64,000 nucleotides of DNA from Tetrastigma voinierianum (GCA_016808115.1 JAEQBH010004667.1:600501-664500), one strand, 5' to 3'. Positions 45,320-57,570 are shown, numbered from the stretch's first letter. The notes: generated by a model not told the origin, from the letters alone. Numbers and translations: made by a program.

Positions 45320-47490
45320 TGATGATTATATGACAACCAAATTGTTGATTGACTTATTACTAGCATTATTTATTCGTCCAACAACTGCCAAAAACTTGCT
45401 TCGTTTCCTGTTGTTACTCTTTCGCTTATAAACTATTTAAAATTCAACTCTGGTCTCTTTTATTGCAAGTGCAATGGTCAACAAGTACAAAGTGGATTTA
45501 AGTCTCTTATATCGAACCATAGGGACTCCAGGAAATTCTTAAAGCATTGGGTACTCAAACTACTTCAAGGATATCACTATTTGAACTTATTTATTTATCA
45601 ATCCTAACAAGAAACAAAATAACTTTATTTTAAATGTCAAGTATGATCACTAGATTTTGTAACCATTAGTAGTTTCTCTTATTTGAGTAAACACTATAAA
45701 TGAATTGACCATGTGACTATTAGTTTGTAAACTTGTTCGTAAACACATATCGTTTTATGGATTGAATCGAATTTGTCTCAGGTGTTAGTATAGTTTTGAA
45801 TACTCAACCACTATACATTTCATAAAGAACACCATGTTCCCAAACCAGGACAACATGTGTCTAAAAAGCTACTTTTAGGATATGATTCCCTTTAAGACTT
45901 GGATGACTTCCTAAACCAGTACTAATTAACCAATTCTTAGAACTAGATTCAACCTTTCCCCATAGACAGGGCAACACATGCTTCCTCCAAAATAATTAGT
46001 TCAGCACTCTACATATTAACCAATACACTCATTTCTATTGACAAAAATGATATAATCGATTAAAATAAGACAGCTTCTTAAAGAATTACTTAGTACCAGG
46101 ATCATTATTCTAGCCTTAGGAACACACCCCGCTGTCACTAGATGGTTTCAATACTGCAATGGAAATGCATCCCAAGGTTCGTCTATGAAATTAATGTAAC
46201 AAGCTCAAGAAAATTCAAATATCCAACTAATTATATCAATTCGTGACTTTAAAACAACAACCCACACAGTCAGAAATGTAACACCATATCATCAACTTTG
46301 AGAAGGAATTTAGCCTACCATCACCTGGATTGGCCACACATAATGACAGTTGATCAAACAAGTCCATTATGTTGCTTATAATCAAGAAAATGAGGGAAGA
46401 AGAATTGCCAAATTTTTCCGCCACTACAAATTAAACCCGTGGAATGTAGCTTCTGATTTTAAACATCACCCACAAGCACCCACCCTGCATCAACCATTCT
46501 TAAAAGAAAATGAAAAAATTACTAAAAAGAAAATAAAATAAGAAAGAAAAACTATTTTTAAAAATCCTCTTAATCATTTCTACTTTATTCCCTTATTCTT
46601 CGTCAGATTTACATTCACCCTACATCTTTTCCTCGTGGTCCTATCTCTTTCATTTATAGTCCAATCATCGTCACTAAAAATCGAGGTATTTGTGGGATCT
46701 CAATGCAAGCCCATTGATGATTTGTATTATTAGTTAAAATGTCGCGATATCGTTGCTCCTCAATGTAGCTCCAATATTAGTACGTGAGGTTGTCGTGAAA
46801 TTCCACTGATATTTTCTCTTGAAATTGTATTGAAATTTGTCACGACATTTGTGTTTGGCTTATGTATTCAAGAATTGTCGCGGATACCCTCTCAGATGCC
46901 CAACATACGATCTCGTGAAAGATTGTCGTGACATAAATTAAATTCCTCGTCAGACAAAATCTTCCTCAACTTAGTTCTGCCGCTGATAATCTCTTTCTGT
47001 CAGTAATCGTTGACTCCCAGATATTGTCACATATAAGTAAATTTGTCCAAGCAAATGAGTCACCTGGCTAATTCAAAGATGTCTCGACTTTGTCATGAAA
47101 ATTCTATAATGATATTCATTTTTAGGTAAATGTCACACAAAACTCAGAAATATATACAAAGTCTCTATTGTTTCCTCCTAGACTCATCAATTATTGTCGC
47201 GACATAAGTGGAAATGTCGCGACAATTTTTTCTGTTGTCGCCAATTGTTTCCTCTTCCATCTCCTTCAAATGTCATGATAGTGAAGAAAAAATGTCATGA
47301 CAATATTCTCGCTTGCCTTAGCTTAATTTAGGGGTTTATTTTATTACTATTTTTCTTCTTCTTAGGATTTTTAATTTCAGAAAACAATAATTTAAGTGAA
47401 GATTCCATGATTGCATTAAAAAATGAAACATTAAGGCCTCAATTATACATGAAAAATGGACCTAAAACTAGACAAGTTTCAAACTCATCA
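45320..47490 (-). repeat. 3' LTR of F (left copy)
   Basis: On the - strand it starts TGATGAGTTTGAAACTTG and ends ATATAATCATCA. It carries TGTCGCGACA palindromes (for example 47195-47204 and 47215-47224) and many one- or two-base variants in 46.74-47.29 kb. Shared with 59491-61699 throughout. Confidence 0.88.
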
Positions 47491-47506
47491 AACTCCCCCT
47501 GAACTT
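47491..47506 (-). other. Polypurine tract of F
   Basis: On the - strand GTTCAGGGGGAGTT stands directly before the LTR start TGATGAG. It sets the 3' LTR border and confirms the - orientation. Confidence 0.7.
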
Positions 47507-47509
47507 ACT

Positions 47510-49430
47510 GGTTTTGTTTGTCCCTGGAGCAATGAAAAAGTAATCCTCATTATCCTCAAGCAACAGCTTAGACTTAAGGCTATTTTTCTTTTCAATCATT
47601 CTTTCAAATAAATCAAAACTGGAATTGCAAAATGTCAATGGTGATATAAAATTTAAAATAAAACCCTAATTTAATAAAGAAGATTTTCAAATTAAATTCA
47701 CTTAACAATAAGATAATTCATATAAGGTAAACATCTCGCTTCAATCTCGATTTAGAACAGGTACTGGTTCTTCCCCTTAATAGACTATTAGTCAAATTTA
47801 AGTGAGATATTATGTAAAATCACAGTGTCCCCACTCAATTTAGGTCCCATAGGCCTGTTGGTCATACTATTCACCAATGTAGGTACAACACTACCTTGGG
47901 GATCAAATAGGTCTCTTCAAAGTATGTAACAAATGGCCCTGGTAATAGATGCTGATAATTGGACATTTAAGGCCTCAAGTTCACCCAAAGTGCAATAATA
48001 CCACCAACATTTGGTATCTAAACTTCCTATCATGCATCTCTATTACATCAACTATTGTTAATCTACAAACTTATTCATATCATTTTTCAATTCACTTTCA
48101 GAATAGTTCCTCATACTAGAAGCTCTCTCTTTTTGTACAAGGTTTTAGGAATCTTCTTAAGCTTTCTACCACCCTTAGCGAGCTTTGGGTTAGTAACTCC
48201 CATACCAATCTGGGCATTAGGTACTAGGTTGGAAACACCCAGAACCTAATTTCTCATGGAGGAAGGCTACAAGACAAGACTCATTCCCCTTTGATACTTT
48301 TGTAAATTCATAGCTTCTTATTTTTCTGTGTGCACATCTTTTGGTGCAATCCTTTCTTCATTTCTTCATCTCAATTGATCTCTTCATTTCTTCATCTCAA
48401 TTGATCTCTTCATTTCTTCATCTCAACTGATCATTCTTTCACATCCCCTAATCTTATCCTTCTTCATATTACAAATTGTACTCCCCAATACTTGTCCCAT
48501 TGTCTATTTCATATGCACTCATAATACAGTTTGGGCAAAATAAGGGTTCTTTACTGAAGGATTACTTTTAAGAGAGGCTTAATGTTTTTCACTTGGCTTT
48601 TGATGATAGAATTGGCATTGAGCTCAAACAACGAACTAAGGTATATGTATATGCATATCACTAAGGTAGGCTTGAAAGGCACAAACTTTCAAAGGATGGC
48701 CTAAATCATTTCCTATTGGTTGTGTTGCCTATAATTTCACCTTGAATAATACTATAACAAGTTTTAGGACCTTTGGAGACTAAAACTATGATGGATCTTA
48801 GAAGATGTTCCTAACCCAAGCACCATTAGTTGCAAAGGTACTAGTGACCATGTTTATGTTCTCAGGGTTTATTAGAACTAAAATGTTCAACCAAAACAAA
48901 ATTATTAGCTTTGTTAGATTTTTCATTTGTTTAATCTTTCAATAGTCTAGAATTTTAGCTTAATTATCATTGACATCACAACTTTCCCATTTCAGTTGAA
49001 CTCATTCTACCCCCTTCACCTATCAATTCCTTTATTGTTTGGTTTATTTAAAGGCTAATATGCTATTTGAAGTTCAATTTGATTTAAATAGTTCATTTTT
49101 AATTCAATAATGTTAGCATAAGTAGCTCAATAACAATTAATTCCACCAAACAATCCAAAGTTAAGAATATGCAAATCAGATACAAGATGACACAATACAA
49201 CAAAGGCATTTCATTCATATACAAGGAAGATTTTACAAGGGAGATTCATATCATCAAGGATACATGAGATTTACTTGCTTTTGTTTTTGTTTTTCGTCCT
49301 CTTGTCTCTGCAGAGTTTCGAGACAATTAGGGGTCCTACAAAAATTTTTCATTAGGCACAATGACATGAGGTACATAGTTCTAAATGGTGATTTCGCATT
49401 GTTACCTTTTTCTTTTCCCGACATCAAGTT
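47510..49430 (-). other. 3' non-coding region of F
   Basis: Between ORF3 and the polypurine tract. No domain recognised on either strand. It contains a 26 bp tandem repeat at 48357-48434 (three copies of CTTCATTTCTTCATCTCAAT plus TGATCT). Confidence 0.45.
48357..48434. repeat. 26 bp tandem repeat x3
   Basis: TTTCTTCATCTCAATTGATC begins at 48361, 48387 and 48413, the first two copies being identical and the third differing at one base (AACTGATC). Pyrimidine-rich, in the 3' region of F. Confidence 0.9.
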
Positions 49431-49435
49431 ATGGC

Positions 49436-51140
49436 CTAGTCTAGCATTTTTACATTTGACATTATCAAATCACCCTGCCTTAGGGCTATTGATTCCATGG
49501 TCTTCCTCAAGTTAACTTGTTCATAATATAGAGATGTCAGGTTATGATTGTAGGAATCCAAACTATCAAAAAAACTTTGATCTCTATAGGTCAATGAATC
49601 ATTTATTTCTTTGTCTCTTCCTTTAATCATTTTCATTATCTCATCATCCCTTCTACAGTGCCCTTGCCAATACATTTGATCTCTCTTCTTCAATTCATCC
49701 CTTCACATTTTGTCTCTTTTCTCCAAAAATTCCTTCCATTCCATATTTCTTTGCTTTATTGCTTCATCCATGAAAAAATATTTTTTTTTTCTAATTTCTT
49801 CTTCAAAGTATTGATCTTTTTTTCGAATTGATCTCTCAGATGGATGTCTCTTTCCAACATTCTTTGATCCATTCTTCTTAACATCTCTAAAAGCTTTGAA
49901 TTATTGTCTTGCTATCTTTAACTTTTAGCTTTCATTCCCGATGAGATGTCGCTGGAAACATTACCCAAATCCGGCCAGACCTTGCCTCTTTATCTCTTTC
50001 TTTACTATGCTCACCACTATCAGTTGCTATCGGTTCAGTGACTGGTCCAATTCAGCTTATCTGTCTCTTCCTTCCTCCTCACTCTCCATCAATTTCTTCT
50101 TACCTCTGCTTCTAATAGCCGCGAGGGTGAGATAAGGATCATAGGTATTTTCTCCTTCTTCATTTTTTGTGAAAGGTTACTCCTCCTTTCATGAAAAAAT
50201 GGGTTACAATCTATGGATGGGGTATAAGACCCCAGAATTTATTACTTTCATAGCTTAGTATTGACCTTTCAATTATCTTCCCAAAACTGATCTTATAGCC
50301 TTTCAAAATGGCATAGAGAAGGATTGCTTCTTCCTGCCTCACTATGCACACATGCTTGGAAGGCATCAATACTGAACTAAGGAAGTAAAACCATACTTTT
50401 GCTTCCTTAGCCTGGGCTGTCACCTTCGATTATCTCTAAAACCGGATCTTATACCTTCAAAATGGCATGTAGGAGGATCAAGCTTCTTCCCGCCTCACTA
50501 TGCACACATGCTTCGAAGGCATCAAGATTCAAACTAAGGAAGTAAAACCATACTTTGCTTCCCTAATACACATCTCATATGTAGACATAAGGCTTCTTGC
50601 TCTCTTTCCATTCCCCTTTTTTATTAGTGAGCACTTCTAGTATCTTCTGGTAGTCAGGATTCTCCTTCAGCTTCCTGAACTTAGCCCCATAACTTATCTT
50701 TCTCAATCCACAAAGATGATTTATGGTGTGCCTATCAAAGGACCCAATTTTCCTCTTACGTAGCACTACAACTCCTTTTTATCTCTTAGATTTGCATAAA
50801 ATTCTCTCACCATTGCTGCAATCCCTTCTGGCAGATGTGTGTAGATAGAAATCCAATTCCTCTTTTCAATGACTTTCTTAAAGGGTGGGATTATATCTTT
50901 GAATCCCCTTTCCCCTATGAATCCTTTCTTCATTAATGTCTTCTGCACCAATTCAAATGCCTCATTTGAGAGGAAGTCCTCATCCTCACTTCCACTACTC
51001 TCTTCTTCTTCTTCGTTCTCCTTTCTTTTCCTTTTTCTTATTTTTCCTTCTTCTACTTCATCTTCACCCATTTCCTTCTCAGGAACTTTTTCGACAGTAT
51101 TAGCCACTGTCTCCTCTGTATTTTATTCATACTCTGCCAT
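49436..51140 (-). pseudogene. ORF3 of F: plant transposon protein domain plus coiled coil
   Basis: ATG at 51140 gives MAEYE, then a stop; the frame continues as VANTVEKVPEKEMGEDEVEE with an acidic/basic low-complexity start (KRKRKENEEEEESSGSEDED), likely a nuclear signal. Next come FIGERGFKDIIPPFKKVIEK, MVREFYANL, FDRHTINHLCGL and KVWFYFLSSVLMPSKHVC with EEAILLYAILKGYKISFGKI, the course of the 'putative plant transposon protein' domain. From 49.95 to 49.44 kb the sequence is Lys/Glu/Arg-rich and coiled-coil-like, ending RDKEINDSLTYRDQSFFDSL and SLYYEQVNLRKTMESIALRQ. It follows integrase on the same strand, where Athila elements hold an envelope-like ORF, but I see no signal peptide or membrane segment. 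Function unknown. Stops at about 51124, 50763 and 50573 break it. Confidence 0.75.
50290..50571 (-). repeat. ~154 bp tandem duplication within ORF3
   Basis: The segment holding TTCAAAATGGCAT, CCTCACTATGCACACATGCTT, GAAGGCATCAA and AACTAAGGAAGTAAAACCATA occurs at 50290-50418 and again at 50443-50571. It duplicates the codons for FYFLSSVLMPSKHVC and its neighbours, which breaks the domain. The copies differ at around ten positions. Confidence 0.85.
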
Positions 51141-51289
51141 GATTTCATTAGATTTGGCACTAACATCTATAACTCAGACATTTTTTAGGAAGGGGAGATG
51201 AAGGTTTGAGAGAGGGAGAGGCTCTAGGGTTTTAATGATTTGGAAAATAATGAATTCAAATATGAATTCCAAATGTTTAAATTTTCTTT

Positions 51290-51560
51290 TAAAGGCAAGG
51301 GAATTTGTTATGATCCTGAAATTGTTGTGACAAACCGTTTAATGTCGTGACAAAAATTTGAGCTTTCAAGGCTAAAAATATGTCGTGGCATAATTTTTAT
51401 GTCACGACAAAAAAAAAAAAATGGTGTTGTGACATAATATTGTTCTCTCTAGGCTTAAAGAATGTCGCGATAAATAATCTCTACAACATGGGGCATGCTA
51501 GAATGCTGAAATGTCGTGACATTTTTAAAATATGTCATGACAAAATTTGTGTTCCATTAA
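51290..51560. repeat. TGTCGYGACA-type array in F internal region
   Basis: Variants at about 51341 (TGTCGTGACA), 51390 (TGTCACGACA), 51428 (TGTTGTGACA), 51463 (TGTCGCGATA), 51512 (TGTCGTGACA) and 51534 (TGTCATGACA). They lie between integrase and ORF3, thus just upstream of ORF3 on the - strand. Confidence 0.75.
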
Positions 51561-51561
51561 T

Positions 51562-52080
51562 TTAACACCAATATGCTGGAACACTTCATCAAATTCTGCC
51601 AATGCAACATTCATCATTTCAGATCAAACAATTCAATAAAATCATGATATGAACACTATTTGATTATGATCTAAGCAATTTAGTTCAAGCATGGGCATTT
51701 CAGCTCAATGTTCTTACTTCAGCAAAATATGAAAATGGTAACTAAAGAAAATAAAAACTAGGAAAGCCAATTGGAAAGTTCTCACAAAAGTTTTGAGCAT
51801 GCATTTCCTTCTTCATCTAGCAGAATTTCATTAAGTGCTCAAATTTGCTCATTAATAATAACTTCCATATAAGAATCAACTTTCATGTCCTGAAAAACAT
51901 AAAAAAAAATCAACTAACGTCAACTTCAAAATTAAAATAAAAATATGGAACAAACTTAACTAAATAAAAAAAACTAAAATGGAAGATTAAAAGAAAATTT
52001 TGCTTGGGTTGCCTCACAAGAAGCTGCTATGTTTAGTGTCCTTAGTTAAACAAAGCTGCTACAGATCAAGCTTTTCAACA
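51562..52080 (-). other. Spacer between pol and ORF3 of F
   Basis: AT-rich, with no recognised frame. With the adjoining palindrome array it could hold the leader or splice acceptor for ORF3; TTTTCAG-like sites exist but none is decisive. Confidence 0.35.
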
Positions 52081-52084
52081 AACT

Positions 52085-53173
52085 ACTTCCTACAAAACTT
52101 CTAATCTCTAGACTGCTCTTCATTTAGAGTTTCTCCTATGTAGTGCTTTAGTCTTTGACCATTCACCTTAAATTCATTTCCTGATTTTGTCTTTAATGTT
52201 ACTACTCTAAATGGTGTGACTGATATGACTGTAAAAGGACCACTCCACCTTGATTTTAGTTTTCCTAGAAATAGCATGAGTCTTGAGTTGTAAAGTAAGA
52301 CAAATTCTCCTTCCTTGAACTCTTTTCTAAGAATTTTCTAATCATGCCACCATTTGGTTATGTCTTTGTAAATTCTGGCACTATCACATGTTCCAATTCT
52401 AGATGACAAGCTTTCCCAAAAACCACTTTATAAGGGGACATGCCAATAGAAGATTTGTAAGTAGTTCTGTAAGCCCATAATGCATCATCTTGCTTCAATG
52501 CCCAGTCTTTCCTGCTTGTATTTACTATTTTCTCCAGTATATTCTTTTTCTCTCTATTGGACACTTAAGCTTGTCCATTTGATTGAGGGTGATAGGCCAA
52601 ACCCATAGCATGTCTCACTCCATATCTACGCATGAGCTTTATGAACAACTTGTTGGAAAAATGACTTTCCTCATCACTTATGATAATTCTTGGAACTCCA
52701 TATCTGTTCAGTATATTCCTTTGGATAAACCCCACAACTGTATTAACATCATTTCTTGGACAAGCTATAGCTTCTACCCATTTGGATACATAATCCATAG
52801 TAGAGAGAATGTATAAGTTTCCAAAAGATGGTGGAATAGGTCCCATGAATTCTATTTCCCATACATCAAAGATTTGTACCACCAAGATCCCTTGTAGAGG
52901 CATTTCATTGCTTTTATTGATGTTGCCCATTCTTTGATATATCATACTGCTTAACCCATTCAAAACTTTCTTTGAACAATGTTGGCCAGTAGAACCTAGA
53001 TTGTAGGATACTCTAAGCTGTTCTTTGCCCTGCAAAGTGACCTCCATACTATGCTGAGTGACATTTGTCCATAATCTCAGCTTGCTCAGTCTCAGGTACA
53101 CACCTTCTGACAATTTGATCTGCACCTTTTCTAAATAGAAGTGGGTCATCCCATATGTAAAATCTAGCTTCAT
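52085..53173 (-). pseudogene. Integrase of F
   Basis: The frame 53173-52565 holds RMGNINKSNEMPLQGILVVQ, IFDVWEIEFMGPIPPSFG, MDYVSKWVEAIACPRNDVNT, IISDEESHF and GLAYHPQSNGQA, then a TAA; after it [13 protein letters not shown] and [20 protein letters not shown] continue to 52358. The C-terminal part (52325-52087) gives [20 protein letters not shown] and [19 protein letters not shown]. This is the Athila integrase. The first catalytic Asp (GIDFMGP in the family) reads EIEFMGP, an Asp-to-Glu change; the second Asp and the Glu are kept. The N-terminal zinc module is scrambled. Confidence 0.85.
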
Positions 53174-53428
53174 ATCTCAACTTCTTTTTCTGTTGGTAGG
53201 TGAACTCTTGTGGCATAAAACCACAAGCTAAGTAATTAACTAAGTCAGCATACCAGGGTAATAGGACTTTTACCTGAAATAATTGTTCATCAAGAAAGTT
53301 TTCTTCAATTTCAAGCCCCCTTTCTATCTTTAGTAGGCTTTTCTAATTCTTATCAAGTGATCTGCTATCACATTGTCATTGCCCTTCTTATATTTGATCT
53401 CTATGTCAAATTCTTGCAGCAGCATCAC

Positions 53429-53710
53429 TCATCTGATTAACCCAAGCTTAGCCTCTTTCTTTGCCATTAAGTATTTTATGGTTGCATGATCTTTATGTAC
53501 CATGACATGTGATCCCAAGATGTATGATTTGAATTTTTCACAGGCAAAGACCATTGCTAGCATCTCTTTTTCTATTGTTGAATAATTCTCTTGAGCTTCA
53601 TTGAAGGTTTTTCTAGCATAGTAAATGGCTCTGAAATTTTTCTCCATTTTCAGCCCTAACACTGATCCCATGGAAAAATAACTAGCATCACACATGATTT
53701 CAAAGTTCTT
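53429..53710 (-). pseudogene. RNase H of F
   Basis: Reads MCDASYFSMGSVLGLKMEKN, AIYYARKTFNEAQENYSTIE, KEMLAMVFACEKFKSYILGS and HVMVHKDHATIKYLMAKKEA, the complete Athila RNase H core, with the Asp (CDAS), Glu (EKEMLA) and Asp (KDHA) in place. It follows RT after about 110 bp of decayed sequence. The stretch between it and integrase (53.18-53.42 kb) is the decayed connection and zinc module. Confidence 0.85.
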
Positions 53711-53816
53711 GTTCCAATTTGGTGTTGCTATGACAGGGGCTATTACCAGTATGGCTTGTATCTCATAAAATGCTGACTTACATGCATCATTAAAATCAAA
53801 TTTGGCATTTTTTTTT

Positions 53817-55096
53817 CTAGTAGCCTTTGGCTATCATGGAGAAATCTTTAATAAATCTCGTATAGAACCCAACATGTCCCATAAAACTTATGATTCCTTT
53901 CACAGTAGTTGGTGACATCAAAGTTTTTATCATAGAAATTTTGGCTTGATCAACTTCTAGCCCTGCAGCATAAATTTTATGCCCCAAAACTATTCCTTCT
54001 GTTACAATAAAATGACATTTTTCCCAATTAAGAACCAAGTTCTTGTCTTTGCATCTCTGAAGTACCACTGATAAAGTTTGTAAACAATTCTCAAAACTGG
54101 ATTCATAAACAAAAAAGTCATCCATGAATATCTCCATAATCTTTTCAACTAAATATGAGAAGATAGACATCATGCATCTCTGAAATGTGGCTGGGGCATT
54201 ACATAATCCAAATGACATCCTTCTAAAAGCAAAGGTGTCTAAAGGACATGTAAAAGCGGTTTTCTTCTTGTCCTCGGGAGCTATAGCTATCTGATTGTAC
54301 TGAGAATAACCATCCAAGAAGCAATAATGAGGGTGACCTGCCAATCTATCCAGCTTTGGTCAAGAAATGGTAAAGGATAATGATCCTTTCTAGTGGCAGT
54401 GTTTAATTTTCTATAGTCAATGCATACTCTCCACCCTGTAACAGTCCTTATAGGTATCAATTCATTCTTCTTGTTCTTGATTATTGTAAATCCACCCTTA
54501 TTGAGAACCACATGAACCGGGCTCACCCAAGGACTATCTGAGATGGCATAGATAAATCCAGCATTGAGCCATTTGAGAACTTCCTTCCTTACAACTTCCT
54601 TCATTACTAGGTTCAGCCTCCTTTGGTGTTCAATGGAAGTCTTTGCATTCTCCTCCATAAGGATCTTATGTATGCATATTGATGAACTGATCCCTTTCAA
54701 ATCCTCCATTGACCAGGCTATATCTTCTTTATACTTTCTTAGAGTCTCTACCATTTTCTGCTCTTTCTCTGAAGTTAAATCAGTTGTAATGATCACTAGT
54801 TTAGACTTCTCTTCTCCCAGGAAGGCATATTTCAGGTGCTTAGGCAATTGTTTCAAGATTAGCCCTTTAGAGCTCTTCTCTGCCCCTTGTACTTCTATGT
54901 CACTACTTCTTAAAGTTTCTTCACTTCTTTCACTAAGGCTCAACACAGTCTTAGTTAGCTTAGCATTTGCATTCATCTTTTCCCCATCCAGGTCTTCTTT
55001 GTACAAGGATTTGATCATGCATTCTTCTAATGGATCCTGATTCATAAATTCATGTTTCATCTCTTGTCTGTCAAGAATTACATTATCAATCCTCAT
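53817..55096 (-). pseudogene. Reverse transcriptase of F
   Basis: Frame 55096-54287 has the acidic linker, LPKHLKYAFLGEEKSKLVII, EDIAWSMEDLKGISSSICIH, SIEHQRRLNLVMKEVVRKEV, SDSPWVSPVHVVLNKGG, TGWRVCIDYRKLNTATRKDH and YPLPFLDQ. After a frameshift near 54340, frame 54344-53817 continues with HYCFLDGYSQYNQIAIAPED, TAFTCPLDTFAFRRMSFGLC, NAPATFQRCM, IFMDDFFVYESSFENCLQTL and GHKIYAAGLEVDQAK. Both Asp of MDD are present (near 54120). One frameshift and an ORF otherwise almost intact over about 430 codons. Confidence 0.92.
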
Positions 55097-55244
55097 GCAC
55101 GAGCTCTTTCAAAATCAAGTTGTTTCAGACTTTGATTCAAGTTGAAGTGTACTTCTTATGTGCCAACCCTTAGAGTAAGCTCTAATTTCCTTACATCTAT
55201 CAAGGCTGCACCTGTAGCTAGAAATGGCCCACTAAGCAGCAATG

Positions 55245-55560
55245 GCACTTACTTGTCTTCTTTCATATTAATTACCACAAAGTCCACTAGGAAAATGAAC
55301 TTCCCCACCTTGACAAGTACATCTTCAATTATGCCCTCTAGCTGAGTCATTGATATGTCTACCATTTGTAGGGAAAGTGTTGTGGGAGCTAACTCCCCTA
55401 ACCTTAATCTTTTTACTAATGATAAAGGCACAAATTTATATTAGCACTAGAGTCACATAAAGCCTTTCCAAATTCATGATTTCCAATAGTACAGGGTATA
55501 GTGAACTTCTAGGATCCTTCATTTTCTATGGTAGTTTTTTTTAATAATGGCACTACAATT
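55245..55560 (-). pseudogene. Protease of F
   Basis: On the - strand, FTIPCTIGNHEFGKALC leads into DSSANINL at about 55454-55431, then MPLSLVKRLRLGELAPTTLS, LQMVDISMTQLEGIIEDVLV and KVGKFIFLVDFVVINMKEDK down to 55249. This is the Athila protease (ALCDSGASINLMPLS...). The Gly of Asp-Ser-Gly is Ser, so activity should be lost. A small frameshift lies near 55432. The segment 55096-55245 is the linker to RT. Confidence 0.82.
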
Positions 55561-55774
55561 TTGCAGATAGGCTCACCACCCCATTTTCATCCAGTTTTTT
55601 TTTTTTTTTTCTTCTAATTACATCATTCATGAACTTAGCATAATGTGGCATTTTAGCTAATGCCTCAGCAAAAGGAATATTTATTTCCAGTTTCTTGAAA
55701 ATATTCAGGAACTTAGCAAACTGATCATCCAGTTTTGACTACTTCAATATTTAAGGGAATGAAATTGGAGGTTG

Positions 55775-57565
55775 TGTAAAACCTCAGAAAATTCTAATTT
55801 TCTTAAAAATGGTAATTTTGGTCAAAACCGTAATTTTTCTAGATTTTAGATGACGAAATAGACTTCATCGTTGGAATCGTCTCGCGAAATCTAGCTACCA
55901 CGTCAAATTTTGTCGAATTCTAAGACAGTCAGAATTTCACATTTTTCGAGGTACCAAGAGTAGTGCGGGACACATGGCATATTTTGAGTGGCTCAAGATG
56001 AGACATGTGTCAATTGGAGAGCTAGTTAAACATGAGCTCAAGTGTGGGCTATAGGTGACATGTGGCATCATGTCAGTGGAAGGAAATCCATTGTGGATGG
56101 ATAATGGATAAGGTGTAATCCAAGTCAACCAATGGAAGGTTGACATGTGGCAAGTGAGAGGACCCAATCTAGATCAAACCAGTTTAGGAGGGAAAGGAAG
56201 AGAGAGAAAGAGGAAACCGAAAGAGAGAGAAGGGAAGGAGAGGTTTTAGAGTGAGAACCTCTCAATTCTCTCTAGTTTTCCCGGCGATTGGAGGCGACGG
56301 CTTAAAGGTAGAGACGAGAGCAAGTTGATCCTGCTAACGAAGACTCTGCATTAGTACGATTTTGTGAGTTTACGACAAACTTCAAGAGGTAGGGTTTTTC
56401 TCTACTTGATTCTTTAATGAAACCATTTTAATGGATGGGGATGTCTTGAGGCCTGGATGGCCGTGTTTTCGGTTCCAAAAGATTTGGATTGAGTAAAGAA
56501 ATCCCTAGGGTGTTTTTGGACAGTCCCAAAACTGATCGTGGACTGTATGTGTTACTTGTGTGTTGCTATGTTTGAATAGCATGATGATGTTGTGTTGTGT
56601 TGTTTATCACGATGTTTTAATGAGTTCAAGATGGATTGCGGATTGTATATTGGCTCATGTGAGCTAATTTATGTTATTGCTATGTATGAATGAATAACAT
56701 GTTGATTGTGTATAAATTCTGTTAATATATGCATGCTTAATATATTAACATGAATTTTTGTGAAATGGCATATTGCATTTTATATGCATTGGGGTAACCT
56801 AGAATAATAGGGGTGAGTGCATGACATGAAAAACATGGTTGGTAAATGGATTTCAAAGGAAGATTTTCCGAAGAATTGCCTTGGAGAGTTGTCCAACAGT
56901 TCATCTTGGAGGAGGACCCATGACTGTTTCGGAGAGTTATCCAACAATTCACCTCAGAGGGTTGTCCAATAGAATTTGATCGGAAATTGGTAAGATGTTT
57001 TCAAGAACAAAAACCTTTTGTTTTGAAAATAGTGTTTTCTCAGCATGTAGCAGGCGTGCGTGAGGGAGTCGTCGAGAGGCTCGAGATGTGGGGATGGGTG
57101 TATCACATTCTCATCCATAACATGTAGACATTTAAGTAGGGGCTTGTATGTTTTACTTGAATGTTTGGTATGCCATTGCATGAGCATTTAGGTGGGGAGT
57201 AACCCATATAGGATAATTCCACTACTAGGCATTGCTCACTGCAATCGGGGAAAAATTATTTCAAGTACTGAAGGTTCACCTAGGGATGGGACGCATCCAA
57301 GGTCTTAGAGACGAAGAAATGGCCATATATGGCCTTGTTATGTATTTTTGTAAAAATCTGGGTAAAAGACCTAGTTTTGGATAATTTGTAATCAAAACAA
57401 ATTGTAAATTAACTCCTTTTTTGTATAAAATATACATTTTGGTGAGTATGGATGTATGGGCTGACGTGGCCATTTTCACTCATGTATGGGTTTCATGATA
57501 TAAGACACACAGGTTTCCGCAGGTTGACAGTGGTCAACGGGACCCCCGGAAATTGGGGCTTCACA
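55775..57565 (+). mobile_element. Solo LTR H, short relative of A's LTR
   Basis: Starts TGTAAAACCTCAGAAAATT and ends GGGGCTTCACA, with a perfect duplication GGTTG at 55770-55774 and 57566-57570. The first ~200 bases follow A's LTR closely (ACTTCATCGTTGGAATCGTC, GAAATCTAGCTACCACGTC), as do the purine block (56190-56230), the AGGTAGGGTTTTTCTCTACTTG segment (split for length) and GGTGGGGAGTAACCC. It has none of the TGTCGCGACA array that A carries and is about 1 kb shorter. It splits F's gag-protease frame at codons for VYQP. Confidence 0.92.
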
Positions 57566-57570
57566 GGTTG

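Noticed and set aside
54564..55040. A + strand frame of 158 codons
   Set aside because: It is antisense to the RT frame of F, which carries clear family motifs.
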